This document shows, piece after piece, positions 12,416-23,780 of a DNA stretch of 64,000 nt (position 1 is the stretch's first letter; each line of letters starts with the position of its first letter). Source of the stretch: Ashinkailepas kermadecensis (lineage: Eukaryota > Arthropoda > Thecostraca > Neolepadidae); NCBI GenBank assembly GCA_034440615.1, contig JAOTOM010004799.1, positions 1-64,000 on the forward strand, given 5' to 3'. The position numbers and the translations under genes are program-made. The notes under the pieces are model-generated. The model saw nothing but the letters and a program-made list of their open reading frames with translations. It searched no databases and was not told the DNA's origin.

Positions 12416-13719
12416 TTGCACCCAATTTGGCGCATGCGTTTGAGTGCTGCGTAACAAGGAACGCGAACGGCTTGGAGACACGAGTAGCGACACTTCTTAA
12501 TATGGGTAATATTAATGAAACACTCACAGCTTTGTGAAGTTTTCTTCCACAATTCATAGTTAAAATTATGAATATAAGCCGTGCTTGGATTTCACACGAT
12601 CGTAATTAGCCATAATCATTACCAATTATGGGTGTCACCACGGCGGGGGACGGAGGAAAGCGTCCCCCCAAACTTCGTGAAATTCAACGTTAGGCCTATG
12701 ACTTTACGTGGACGAAATCGAACTAAAACTCGTTTCGTCCCTCCATTCTAAAACCGTGGCGACACCTATGCCACAAACACGAAAGCAGCTACAGCGCTAG
12801 AGAAAATGAAGCGCGACAAAGGAACTAGAAATAACTCCTTCATGCTCTGAAACCGCAATGAACTACACTTGAAACATAGTACGCACAGTTCAGTGAGCTC
12901 TGTGTGGTCAGAAGAGTCCACCTTTGTTGGAAACACATTGGATACCAATAAGTGTTTGAGTCGGAACAGCTGATATTTAAGGTGAGAAGATGAGCACGCC
13001 CCATGCCTTCCAGTGTGAAACTGGGCTGCTCCTTCAGTCTCTTTGTATTCCCACGCCCCTGCGACGGAGAACCTGTTGCGACAGTTGCCAATACCCCGCC
13101 GTGACCGTCACTGCCTCGACAAAGAACGTGCCGCCACTGGTCGAGCAGCGCGTACGGCCGATCCGTACACGGACCACCACAGTTCACCTTTGACCCAGGC
13201 GCCTGAGGCGCTGCCGGCCACCAATCAACACCCAGGCGGGCACGTGAGCGGCGCCATCCGCAGCCGCACAAAAACAGTCATTACTGAGCGACCGGCAAGG
13301 CTGGTTCTCTGCCCACACAGCGACCAATCGCTTCCTTAGCGCCGCTGCTACCCGGCCAGAAAATGAAATGTCCAACTGGGGTGCCTGCATGGTATTAATA
13401 ACGCGTCTACAAACTGATGCTGAGATAAAGAGTCATGAACAAAAAGCGTAGCACGAACATCTTACTGGCGAGCCTGAGTCGGCGCGGGCTACGCTGGCGG
13501 CACGCGGTAGCTACGCCGCTGCAGTCCGCCGCCCGGCCCGCCCCGACCTGATTTGAATTCACCGGAGATCGGCAGGATATTTTGCATGCAAATGTGTTCA
13601 GCCCGCGCGCCGTTCCAGCTCATCTGGTGGGCTCATTTGCGGTGCGGCGGCGCGCGCGCCGGCCAGATTACAGCGGCCGCCGCGTGTGATGGGCCTGTCG
13701 AGATCCGACTGTCGGCCGC
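12416..13719. other. Unique sequence with palindromic octamer site
   Basis: No recognisable gene. A 143-codon minus-strand frame at 12840-13271 has no known motif. The 3' part (13500-13719) is GC-rich and contains a POU-type octamer palindrome (listed separately). Confidence 0.35.
13581..13593. promoter_or_regulatory. Palindromic octamer-like site
   Basis: tttgcatgcaaa at 13581-13592 is a perfect 12-bp palindrome that includes the exact octamer atgcaaat (13586-13593), the known POU/Oct family target. It lies in a CpG-rich block. That it functions as a site is inference. Confidence 0.35.
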
Positions 13720-13949
13720 CGGGAGACGGCAGACCGTGGCGTCCCGGGCCCCTGCCGTTGCCGACGGGAGGCGGCAGACCGCGGCGTCCCGGGCCCCTGT
13801 CGCTGCCGACGGGAGACGGCAGACCGCGGCGTCCCGGGCCCCTGCCGTTGCCGACGGGAGACGGCAGACCGCGGCGTCCCGGGCCCCTGTCGCTGCCGAC
13901 GGGAGACGGCAGACCGCGGCGCCCCGGGCCCCTGCCGTTGCCGACGGCG
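13720..13949. repeat. 45-bp minisatellite, 5 copies, two alternating types
   Basis: Units start gggagacggcagaccgcggc and end in cctgccgttgcc or cctgtcgctgcc, which alternate strictly, giving a 90-bp higher-order period. All frames on both strands are open (15-residue repeats), so the apparent proteins are not evidence of coding. Confidence 0.9.
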
Positions 13950-14069
13950 CACACCTTCCCGTCCTCTTCTGTCAACCGACTGCCGATCCGTCGATGGATT
14001 TTCGATGGTCGGCCGCATTCGTGACGGGCGAGCATAAATCAACGCGTCGTCGCCCTTGCCATGGTCATA

Positions 14070-14190
14070 TCATAATCGTGGCCGTGCCAATTGATATGAT
14101 CGTGGCTTTATCAATTGCTATGATCATGGCCGTGCCAGTTGCTATGATCGTGGCCGTGCCAGTTGCTATGATCGTGGCCGTACCCTGGCC
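14070..14190. repeat. 24-bp minisatellite, about 5 copies
   Basis: Tandem copies with core atgatcgtggccgtgccagt. Earlier copies are more diverged than later ones. Confidence 0.85.
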
Positions 14191-14903
14191 GCTATGACAA
14201 GTTTGTGCATAATGTGAAGGGGCTGTGCGTGGCACACTCGGTTCAGCGAGACGGACGTGAAGGAACAAGATCGCATAGCGGCCACCGCAGCTGCAGGACT
14301 AACTTCGGTGTGGGACGCCCGCAAACTTTGCTTCAGTGTGTGCATCAGCAGCGGTGGAATATTCTAATGAAATGCAGGCCGCATTCGAGCTCTTGCTCTG
14401 CAGCCGATGCCACCGAGTTAACGTTGTAATTTGTTATTAACGAGAGGGCGCAGTACACCAGCCACGGGTTTCTCACAGGATCTGCCACCCATAGTTTGCA
14501 TTATTTTTGGCTTGTTCAATTGGCTGCAACGAATTCCTCTCAAGCTGCATCACATGAGGTAACTTGGGATGAAAACTTTACTGATGCAGTTTGACCGATT
14601 CAGTCTGATATCAATGTTTCGGCGCTGGTGACAGCAAAAGTATTGCTTGGTGAAACATATAAGACCAATGAACTGCAGCAAGGCTATTTCCCAGAAAATC
14701 CAATGCTTTCAGCATGGGCTTCCAATGACTTCCAGTACCAATGATTTTCCACAATATGTGTTTGCGTTATTGCGAAGGTCTGAATGTGTTCAAGGACTAC
14801 TTCGCAATTTCTTTGACTAAGTTGAATGCTGTAAAGGGTGTCCACCTACCAGTGAGAAATCGCCTCACAGTATCAGAGGCTGGCTCTACTCTGATATATT
14901 GAA
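14191..14903. other. Unique sequence, no gene seen
   Basis: AT-richer DNA without a long frame, domain or RNA gene I can recognise. Confidence 0.4.
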
Positions 14904-15361
14904 GGGCTGGTGAGTGTCTGCTGTGGCCCGGCTGTATACCGAGGCTGCATACCGGGGATGTATACCGAGGCTGTATACCGGGGCTGTATACCGAGGCTGT
15001 ATACCGAGGGCTGGTGAATGTCTGCCGTAGCACTGCTGCATACCGAGGGCTCGTGAACGTCTGCTGTGGCCCGGCTGTATACCGATATACCGAGGGTCGG
15101 TGAATGTCTGGTGTGGCCTGGCTGTATACCGAGGACTGGTGAATGCCTGCTGTGGCCTGGCTGTATACCGAGGGATCGTGAACGTCTGCTGTGGCCCGGC
15201 TGTGTACCGATATACCGAGGGCCGGTGAATGTCTGGTTTGGCCTGGCTGTATACCGAGGCATGGTGAATGTCTGCTGTGGCCCGCCTGTATACCGAGAAC
15301 TGATAAATATCTGCTGGGCCCGGCTGTATACCGGGGGCTGGTGAATGTATGCTGTGGTCCG
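14904..15361. repeat. About 45-bp minisatellite, about 10 copies
   Basis: Degenerate array with ggctggtgaatgtctgctg and tggcccggctgtataccgag parts. Some units lack the first half, and two carry a duplicated accgatataccg segment. Confidence 0.85.
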
Positions 15362-16912
15362 CACACTCACATAGACGTCCGGCACAGCTATGCGCATGAT
15401 GGAGAGGTGGCGGAAGTCGGTGTCAACCGCATGTCAGCCTATGTCCCGCCCGTCGTCCGACACACTATGCCAAGCCACTGAAGGGAGATCGCTCGGGACG
15501 CGATGGGCTATTTCAGTTGACCGTCTGTGCAACGTTGTCAATTTTATGGCGGAATGCAAGGAAGGAGATGCCGGAGACTGAATGAAATATGTGGTATTTC
15601 ATGCTATTAATGCTGATAGTCAAGATACTTGGTTCATACTGTTGCTTCATTCTGAATCCTTTTTGAAAATGAAAACGCTTGCGATACAGGAAAGGATGCC
15701 TTACTGATTCTTCGAAATCTTCGAAAAATTATTCGATAATGGAACTGATTCTTCAGGTGAAAATGCATGCAATCTGCTATCCAGGCCAGCTGAAGTCACA
15801 ACGTGGGAGCCAATGTGCTAAAGAACAGCATTAATCGGCTAGATGGCCTTAAACCGCCAGAAAATGCATTTGTCCACCACATACACACACCAGTAGGAGG
15901 GCTGGGGCAGAGGAAGTATATGGGCGGTCTCAATCATTACTGCATGGCAGAAAACAAGTCAACTTTTGTTTGGATGGACAATCACACCTACCGTCATCCT
16001 TACCATCATCTCTACAATTTGGCTAACTTTGTGGTTCCTTTACCTTGGAAACGAGGGATAAAAAGGGTGAAAAACTGTCCGCCGTGGCTCTATGTTGGTT
16101 TCTCGCACGACAGTGCGCATTTTACATGATGGCTATATCACCTTCGATATGCAGTGACTTTCGTTGGGGGGGGGATAATTGCTTCTGTGCTCTTCATGAC
16201 ATCACCCGCTGGAGAGCGACTGTACAATTAAATGGCTGAATGAAATGTATGTAGCACAGTTGCGTTATGTTCGCTTCATATGAAAGGAACAGTTCTGGAA
16301 GAAAACTTAATCTCGTTGATGTACAATCAAATCTGTCAATGAACTTTGTGTGTTATATCAGAATTTTCCTATCCTTGTATAATCATATTTACGGCTAGAT
16401 AAACACGGAAAAGCTGTTAGATCTCCTAAACTTAACTTATGTTCTCTATCCCGTACTTATGCGCCTATGGAGCTGCGAGCCTCACATGGCAACTGTGATT
16501 GAGAACATAAAGAAGAAAGGTAATTTATAACAGCGAATTTTCGCTGCCAAACATTTCGGTTCCCGAGGCATTGCAGTCATCTTGAACGTGTCCTGGTCGG
16601 TCTAAATCAGCCAAACGTTCCGTGCAATACAAAACCGGGGGATCCAGCGCCACGAGAAGAACGACTATAAATCTCAAACGGAGCAGGCGCCGCTCATGCT
16701 GAAGATTTACTGGAGCGCCTGATCCACTCATAACGCTGCAGAAAAAGCATACGGCTCGGCGGCTAAGGCGGGTGCGCGCTCCGGCAAGGTCAGAATGGCC
16801 CATAAAGTGCCCCCACTCCTGACAGGTCGTCATTAATTGGTGTGCTCGGCTCTAATTAGGGGGTCGTGGCCACGATTTGTGTCCCGACTGAGGGCCGCAG
16901 AAAGGAGGAGGC
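15362..16912. other. Unique AT-rich sequence, no gene assigned
   Basis: A 108-codon plus-strand frame (15803-16129) and a 102-codon minus-strand frame (16525-16833) are open but carry no motif I know. Two homeodomain-like sites (attaatt, ctaatta) lie at about 16832-16858. Confidence 0.3.
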
Positions 16913-17165
16913 CGGTAGCTGTGGTCTTGGACGCAGATGCAGAGGTTGGTAATGGTAGTCTATGGCAGACGGATGGACATGAGTAGTGGTAGTCTTGGGC
17001 GCAGATGCAGATGTTGGTAGCGGTAGTCAAGAGCAGAGGGGTAGACATGGGTAGAGGTAGCTAGGGCAGAGGGGTAGGCATCTGCAGTAGCAGTTTCTGG
17101 CTGAGGTGCAGAGGTGGGCAGGAGTAATCTCGGGCAGAGATACAGAGGTCGGTAGCGATAGCCCG
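16913..17165. repeat. Diverged tandem repeat, about 5 copies
   Basis: Degenerate units sharing gcagatgcagaggttggtag and gtagtcttgggc parts at spacings near 50 to 60 bp, clearly related but old. Confidence 0.6.
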
Positions 17166-17510
17166 GACGTACCTCGATGATATGGAGTCACATCCTTCCA
17201 CCTGAGATGCGGCAACGGCCACCGGTGGTGCACCCAACCACGCGATCGGAAGCAACACTTGGATGCTAAACATTTGTGAAGAGATCTTTGGCCACCCAAA
17301 AACATTCTGTTTTTTTCACACGGGTCTGACAGTTTTCATTAGGTCTTCGGATCAACATTTTCCTCGCCCTCCTCCGTCCCCACACACAATGTTTCTGTTC
17401 TACTGCCGTAGGTAAATCTGTGGTAAATCCCTGGATACTGGCATTGGGCAACACAGCAGCACTGTAACTGTGCTTCATTCGTTTCCATCACAGTGGAACC
17501 ACCGCTAGCG
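17166..17510. other. Unique sequence, no gene seen
   Basis: No coding or RNA feature recognised between the two arrays. Confidence 0.4.
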
Positions 17511-17625
17511 GCCTGGGATCACCATGGACCGTGGACACCATGGACACCATGGACTGGCCTGGGATCACCATGGACCGTGGACACCATGGACACCATGGAC
17601 TGGCCTGGAATCACCATGGACCATG
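17511..17625. repeat. 45-bp tandem repeat, 2.5 copies
   Basis: Repeated ggcctgggatcaccatggac then cgtggacaccatggacacca. Each unit itself contains two copies of a 9-bp acaccatgg motif, so this is a nested repeat. Confidence 0.85.
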
Positions 17626-17673
17626 CGGCATGAGCAGCGGCTGCAATGCCTGCCCGCACCCGCCAGGATGGTA

Positions 17674-18271
17674 GTGGTCACCACTCTGTGCCATCAGATT
17701 ATCTGTCGGACGTCGGCAGTGACCACCACTCTGTGTGACCATCACTATTTGTCATTAGAGCCTCTGTCTGACGTCGGCAGTGACCACCACTATTTGTCAT
17801 CAGAGCCTCTGTCGGCCGTCGGCAGTGACCACCACTCTGTGTGACCATCACTATTTGTCATTAGAGCCTCTGTCGGACGTCGGCAGTGACCACCACTATT
17901 TGTCATCAGAGCCTCTGTCGGCCCTCGGCAGTGACCACCACTCTGTGTGACCATCACTATTTGTCATTAGAGCCTCTGTCGGACGTCGGCAGTGACCATC
18001 ACTATTTGTCATTAGAGCCTCTGTTGGACGTCGGCAGTGACCACCACTATTTGTCATTAGAGCCTCTGTCTGACGTCGGCAGTGACCACCACTATTTGTC
18101 ATTAGAGCCTCTGTCGGACGTCGGCAGTGACCACCACTATTTGTCATTAGAGCCTCTGTCTGACGTCGGCAGTGACCATCACTATTTGTCATTAGAGCCT
18201 CTGTCGGACGTCGGCAGTGACCATCACTATTTGTCATTAGAGCCTCTGTTGGCCGTCGGCAGTGACCAGTG
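17674..18271. repeat. 45-bp minisatellite with longer variant, about 13 copies
   Basis: Units contain gtcggcagtgaccaccact and atttgtcattagagcctctg. A longer form with an inserted ctgtgtgaccatcact segment occurs several times in the 5' half, giving a mixed higher-order structure. The 128- and 152-codon frames are array read-through. Confidence 0.9.
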
Positions 18272-18375
18272 ACGAACACCGCCGGTGAGAGCACGACCAT
18301 AACGGCGAACATCTCGGCACACTTGTCCAAGACGTTGCATGCAGACGATAGCAAGACATTTTATGTGGGCCCGAC

Positions 18376-18720
18376 ACAGTCGGCCAGGTCGGCCCAATAC
18401 AGCCACACGGCCGGTCAGGTCGGAACAAAACAGCTACAGAGCCACGTCAGGTCTGCCAAATACAACCACACAGTCATGTCAGGTCGGCACAATACAGCCA
18501 CACAGCCATTCCAGGTCGGCCCAATACAGCCACACAAGCACACAGCCACGTCAGGTCAGCACAATACAGCCACACATCCATGCAAGGTCGGCACAATACA
18601 GCCACACAGGCACACAACCACGTCAAGTCAGCACAATACAGCCACACATGCACACAGCCACGTCAGTTCAACACAATGCTGCCACACAGCCACGTCAGGT
18701 CAGCACAATACAGCGAAACA
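18376..18720. repeat. About 32-bp minisatellite, about 10 copies
   Basis: Degenerate tandem array with gtcggcacaatacagccaca and cagccacgtcaggtc parts and variable spacing. Confidence 0.8.
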
Positions 18721-18765
18721 GTCGGCCGGGAAGCTTTATTTGGTGGAGGGGTGTGACTGTTGAGC

Positions 18766-18981
18766 CGGTCTGACACCTGTCGAAAGTCCCCGGCAACTCA
18801 TTGGATGGTTTTCGCCTCAGGTGAGGGGGTGTGACACCTGTCGTAAGTCTCCCGGCAAGTCATTGGATGGTTTTCGCCTCAGGTGAGGGGGTGTGACACC
18901 TGTGGTAAGTCTCCCGGCAAGTCATTGGATGGTTTTCGCCTCAGGTGAGGGGGTGTGACACCTGTCGTAAGTCTCCCGGCA
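18766..18981. repeat. 62-bp tandem repeat, 3.4 copies
   Basis: Near-identical copies containing gtgacacctgtcgtaagtct and ggttttcgcctcaggtgagg. High identity suggests a recent expansion. Confidence 0.9.
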
Positions 18982-20225
18982 CCACCGCGGACTGACTGGC
19001 ACCGACAGTTGCCGCACCTGTTCGGTGACGGCTCACGCTGCTCGCGGGCCGAGCGCCGGTTTTCACGATTCATCAAATCAGCCCAACTGTGTGATAACCA
19101 TCAGCCCGTGATGAACGCCACCAATTAGCGATTGGACTCGGCCGAGCGCCGGCCAGAGCTCTCGCCAGCTGTGGTGGCGGAAGGGTCGAACGATCGCGAC
19201 CGGGGGAGGCCGTGACCGGCTGTACACTAGCGCCCCTGGCGGCAGAAAACTTAGACGAGCTGACCAGCCAACGGTGATCGGGCAACTTCTGTTGTCCACA
19301 GTAGACTGGGAAATATCGCAGACACATTCGCATGTGCATGTGCACGCAGACAATATTACTGGTCTGTCCCTGCCCTGGCCTCGGAAATAATGCGTCCAGT
19401 TTCACCAAATACAGAACTAACTACTACGAAACAACAATTTCAAACAGGGGCATTGTTCTTTTCCAAGAATAGTATGTTCAGGTATCCAATTCCCAGAGGC
19501 GCAGCCAAGGGGGGGGACGGTGACACCCCTTAGCAACCAAAAATACACTACATCAGGCCAGAAATTTTGTGAGTTTCACCATGCAAAACGAAATTTTCTC
19601 TTTCTTTTCCATTTCATTACATTTTTTTCGGTCGGCCCGCCCCACCAAAAAAATACTGGGTGCGTCACTGCTGGTGCCATTTGACTAATATTGAAAGGAG
19701 ACTTGATCATATCTCTATAACAGATCCATAGGATTGCCGCAGGAAAAGTCACGAATGTTCACCTGGTGTCTCATGTACAGCGGCCATTTTGGGGCGGAGT
19801 GAGCGCTGACGGAAGCCATCGGTTGGTGGCAAATATTTGCATCCATGGTAGGAAGTGAATTCCCATCACCTGGCATAATACCTTATCAAGGTAATACCTT
19901 GTTTTCTCCTCAGTCGAGTTCAAAATACCGCACGATATGCCATTTGCGTCCTTCCACATTTTGAACAGATAATATGCCCAGCTTTCTCGGATACGTTATC
20001 TGGCTAGCGCCCCATGATACATACTAATGTCAAAGGAATCAATCTAAGGAGGAAAGAATATACGACTCTTGATTTTCTGTGCTTGTCACGTTCAAACATG
20101 GGTAGCGGCACAACACATTTGCTGACTGCGTGTTAATGATTCTATGGAAATGGTCGCTACAACACGAAACTAGATTAGGCACTGGTTTGCTGGCCGTGGG
20201 TTCAATATTCACACTAAGGCATCAT
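18982..20225. other. Unique sequence with a MITE; no gene assigned
   Basis: Apart from the MITE at 19494-19670 I see only short frames, such as minus 19073-19408 and minus 19771-19959, without known motifs. Confidence 0.35.
19494..19670. mobile_element. Short MITE-like element, hAT-type termini
   Basis: The left end cagaggcgcagcca and the reverse complement of the right end (cagtgacgcaccca) form an imperfect terminal inverted repeat, each followed inward by a g-rich run (plus strand g-run at left, c-rich cggcccgccccacc at right). Termini of the form cagtggcg are typical of hAT-type MITEs. It is 177 bp long with no coding capacity. No clean 8-bp target duplication is visible, so the family assignment is tentative. 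Confidence 0.5.
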
Positions 20226-20372
20226 ATCAACCGTACCGTGATATAATGGCGCCAGTCGTCATATCTACCGGACCGCAGTGTAATGACGTCCATTGTCATA
20301 TCTACCGGACCGTAGTGTTATGGCGCCAGTCGTCATATCTACCGTACCGTAGTGTAATGACGTCAATCTGTT
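20226..20372. repeat. 37-bp tandem repeat, about 4 copies, alternating
   Basis: Units contain gtcatatctaccggaccg and tagtgtaatg, then end alternately in gcgccagtc and acgtccatt, so the true period may be 74 bp. Confidence 0.8.
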
Positions 20373-20720
20373 AAAGATAATTGCTTAATGGTTTGGCGTT
20401 AGAATTAAAATCTTCTCGGTCAGCTCTCTGACCATTTCGATATGACGGGATAAAGGGGCCGGATAAAATAGCGCACGGAGATGAGAACTAGGATACGGTG
20501 CCGTGTGGGTTAGGGAGTGATGCGGTTCCTTCTAAATACGACCTAGCGTTTGTTCTTGGCATTCCACTCTCTTCAAAATGTTGCATGTAAAACTGTAAGA
20601 ACTCGATTTTGTGCTGTACATAAGGCCGTCTTGCTTCATGTTTCTTGTCGGGACACTAATTCTCCGAAATAACAAAGTTCGCAGTGGTAAGATCTCTTCA
20701 TATTACCACATACAAAACAA
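20373..20720. other. Unique sequence, no gene seen
   Basis: AT-rich and lacking recognisable features. Confidence 0.4.
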
Positions 20721-21257
20721 CTGACTGCACAAAGCGGCCAGAAATATGGTCAGGTCAGACGCTACCAGCCGAATGTAGCAACAGCACAGACAACAAACCT
20801 CACTGCACCAAACGGCCAGAAATATGGACAGGTCAGACGCTACCAGCCGAATGTAGCAGCAACACAGACAACAAACCTCACTGCACCAAACGGCCAGAAA
20901 TATGGACAGGTCAGACGCTACCAGCCGAATGTAGCAGCAGCACAGACAACAAACCTCACTGCACCAAACGGCCAGAAATATGGACAGGTCAGACGCTACC
21001 AGCCGAATGTAGCAGCAGCACAGACAACAAACCTCACTGCACCAAACGGCCAGAAATATGGACAGGTCAGACGCTACCAGCCGAATGTAGCAGCAACACA
21101 GACAACAAACCTCACTGCACCAAACGGCCAGAAATATGGACAGGTCAGACGCTACCAGCCGAATGTAGCAGCAACACAGACAACAAACCTCACTGCACCA
21201 AACGGCCAGAAATATGGACAGGCTCGGTCAGACACTACCAGCCGAATGCAGCAGCAG
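20721..21257. repeat. 78-bp tandem repeat, about 6.8 copies
   Basis: Near-identical copies containing ggccagaaatatggacaggt, cagacgctaccagccgaatg and acaacaaacctcactgcacc. The period is divisible by three, so the plus strand stays open for 224 codons (20684-21358) as a 26-residue repeat with two cysteines per unit (AECSS... and PHCTKRPEIW). No signal peptide or known domain. The identity between copies is nucleotide-level, so I favour a satellite, but a repetitive cysteine protein cannot be excluded. Confidence 0.85.
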
Positions 21258-21696
21258 CGGTTCGACTACCTTGCGCAATAAATTGCGAGAAGGATGGCTA
21301 TGAACACCAGTCGCTGCCTACCGAGTGCACGCTGCCCTTTCGATACCGTACCATGTGATCTTCCTTGCATGTAAATGTATTCCGGGCTGCTCTCGCTCGG
21401 CCATAATTATCCCTGCACGGTAATGGCTGGACGCCGCTGGGAATACTCCGGTCGGGGTGCACAGACGTCTTACTGCCTGGCCTTCGATGGCTCGGTGGTG
21501 AAACTCCCTACAGGTTGATAATGGCTACTTGCTATTTCTGAAGTGTTCAATGTAAGCATTTATGGGTGCTATTCACGTAGGCACTCGGGGTCCAGCTAGT
21601 TTTTTTTTTAACTTGCGCCTTCCAATGCACTTTAGCCGAAGCCTTTGCTTGCCTGAAGGCGTCAACCCGGGATACTGTTCAGAGGTGAGCTGTCTC
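21258..21696. other. Unique sequence, no gene seen
   Basis: No coding or RNA feature recognised. A short t-run occurs near 21600. Confidence 0.4.
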
Positions 21697-22146
21697 GCGC
21701 CTGTGCTCCCATCCCTCCGCCAGACGGCTGGCCTCTTGTGGTACAGGATGTACCTCTCTGCCGCACGGCAGTGTCTCGGGATCGGGTACACTGTACCCCA
21801 TCCCTCCGCCAGACGGCTGACCTCTTGTGGTACGGGATGTACCTCTCCGCGGCATGGCAGTGTCTCGGTCTCGGGTACACTGTACCCCATCCCTCCGCCA
21901 GACGGCTGGCCTCTTGTGGTACAGGATGTACCTCTCTGCTGCATGGCAGTGTCTCGGGCTCGAGTACACTGTACCCCATCCCTCCGCCAGACGGCTGGCC
22001 TCTTGTGGTACAGGATGTACCTCTCTGCTGCATGGCAGTGTCTCGGGCTCGGGTACACTGTACCCCATCCGTCCGCCAGACGGCTGGCCTCTTGTGGTAC
22101 AGGATGTACCTCTCTGCTGCATGGCAGTGTCTCGGGCTCAGCTACA
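21697..22146. repeat. 90-bp tandem repeat, about 5 copies
   Basis: Near-identical copies containing catccctccgccagacggct, ggtacaggatgtacctctct and cagtgtctcgggctcgggta. Because 90 is divisible by three and the unit lacks stops, up to three plus and three minus frames are open at once (109 to 222 codons), a sign that none is a gene. Confidence 0.9.
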
Positions 22147-23390
22147 TTTGTCTTAGCGGCGTTTTGTGCATGGGAAAGCATGCTACAAACTGATTCTGAC
22201 CTTCACCCGAGTAAACAACCGTTGGCCTGATAAGGGGTAAATAATGTGATCCATGCTCACTACGTCTGGTAATTTATATAGTGATGGCGAGCAGAGAACC
22301 GCGTGTTCATCAGTGTTTTATAACACAGTTCAATTTGGTCTGGTCTTAAAGTACAGTACATTTGCTTCTGAATTATTTCATTGCATAATAAACGTAGGAT
22401 GAGGGTTGTTAGGACTAGCTTATTGTGCTGTTCAGCCGTTTTGTACTGCATGGTTACGGGGAATTCTAGCTGTCTGACATCTTAACTTGGTCTTGGCTTC
22501 GTTTTGTTTTCTTCACCTTTCCAGTTGTATGTGGGCATTCCAAGTGTAGGTGAGTTGGTCATTGTAGATATTAACATTCTGAACAACGTTAACATTGCAT
22601 GAATATGAATATGTGCATGGGTGATGCAAGGATGGGTGGGTGCGGGGGGTGGGGGGGGGGGGGGGGGTGGACATGTACCTGAAACGTCGTGAAGTTAGGC
22701 AGCCCATCGGCGTTGCATGGAAAGAATGAACCGCAAAGCGATCATGTCTTGCGGCTCCTGCCCAAAGTTCGTGGCGCGGAGCATAGACATGTGATGTAAT
22801 GCTTAGAAGCACACCTACTGATTTGCTCGGCATTTACCACGTGATGGTGCAGATTTGACTCGTCTTTCCCTCTATCAGGCACACAACCTGAATTTGTAAT
22901 TAGGCAATGTTCAACATGCATGTGTGCTGCAAAATGGCATGCACAACACAAACCGCGGCCAACGGACATTTACACAATAATGCCACCGGTGGTGGTGTGC
23001 TGGCATCTCGGAGGCGCCTGGCTGGCTCGTGCTTTCCTTCTACCTCTGTGCAGAGGGCTCGACCCCCCCCCTTCAAATACGACAATGGAAACACGGCGAA
23101 CACTGAGATCACAATGATTGGAGAGGCTTCTACGTAGCTTATGGCCGTCTATGTGGCACCGGCTGCCGGTGTACCGAGAGGCCACTGGACGCTGGAATGG
23201 CCGGCGCTCCTGTCTATGCTCAGCAGACATGCACACCGGTGCTGAGCATGACTGCGGGTAGTCCGGTGGGTAGCGGTGTGAGCTATTACCCCTGCACGGG
23301 GTGCACGTGCTGATTTGGCAACAATGGGTTCATTGAAACGATCTCCTGGTCATCGTCGGTGTGGTGTGATCGGGATGGGATAACCGATGA
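22147..23390. other. Unique sequence with poly-G run
   Basis: A long g-run (about 22643-22668, interrupted once or twice) could form a quadruplex on the plus strand. Overlapping short frames near 22900-23240 match nothing I know. Confidence 0.4.
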
Positions 23391-23520
23391 TCATGGTGGT
23401 GGAAATTAGGTATTAACCAAGTATCAAGCTGGCCTTCATTGACAGGGGAAAATGGAAAGTGAGCAAACTAACACTTTATTGATAACTGGAGCGTTCGGTT
23501 CTAGACCATCGTCAGCAGTG
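23391..23520 (-). repeat. Penelope-like terminal repeat, copy 1
   Basis: Lies downstream of the element's coding region in its own (minus) sense. Read on the minus strand it contains ctgacga (23509-23515), then tggtctagaaccgaa and gttatcaataaagtg. The inverted partner is at 24911-25031. Confidence 0.75.
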
Positions 23521-23780
23521 TTGCAGCACAGGTCGAAAATACAATCATGCGACTTAAAACACCATGAGAAACACACTCAGAATTACGAATACATCCTCGC
23601 TTTTGCCGATGAAATTTCGCCAGACATAAAACAACAAAATGTAAACCTCAGCCAGTGATAAACAGGCACCGCACTGAAACATTGTCGTTAAGGTGAACTA
23701 AGATCCGCATCTAGGGTGACGCGGGATGAAAAGTTGTGGCAAGGAACAATAATGGAGGTGAACTGGTGAAACTAGGTCAT

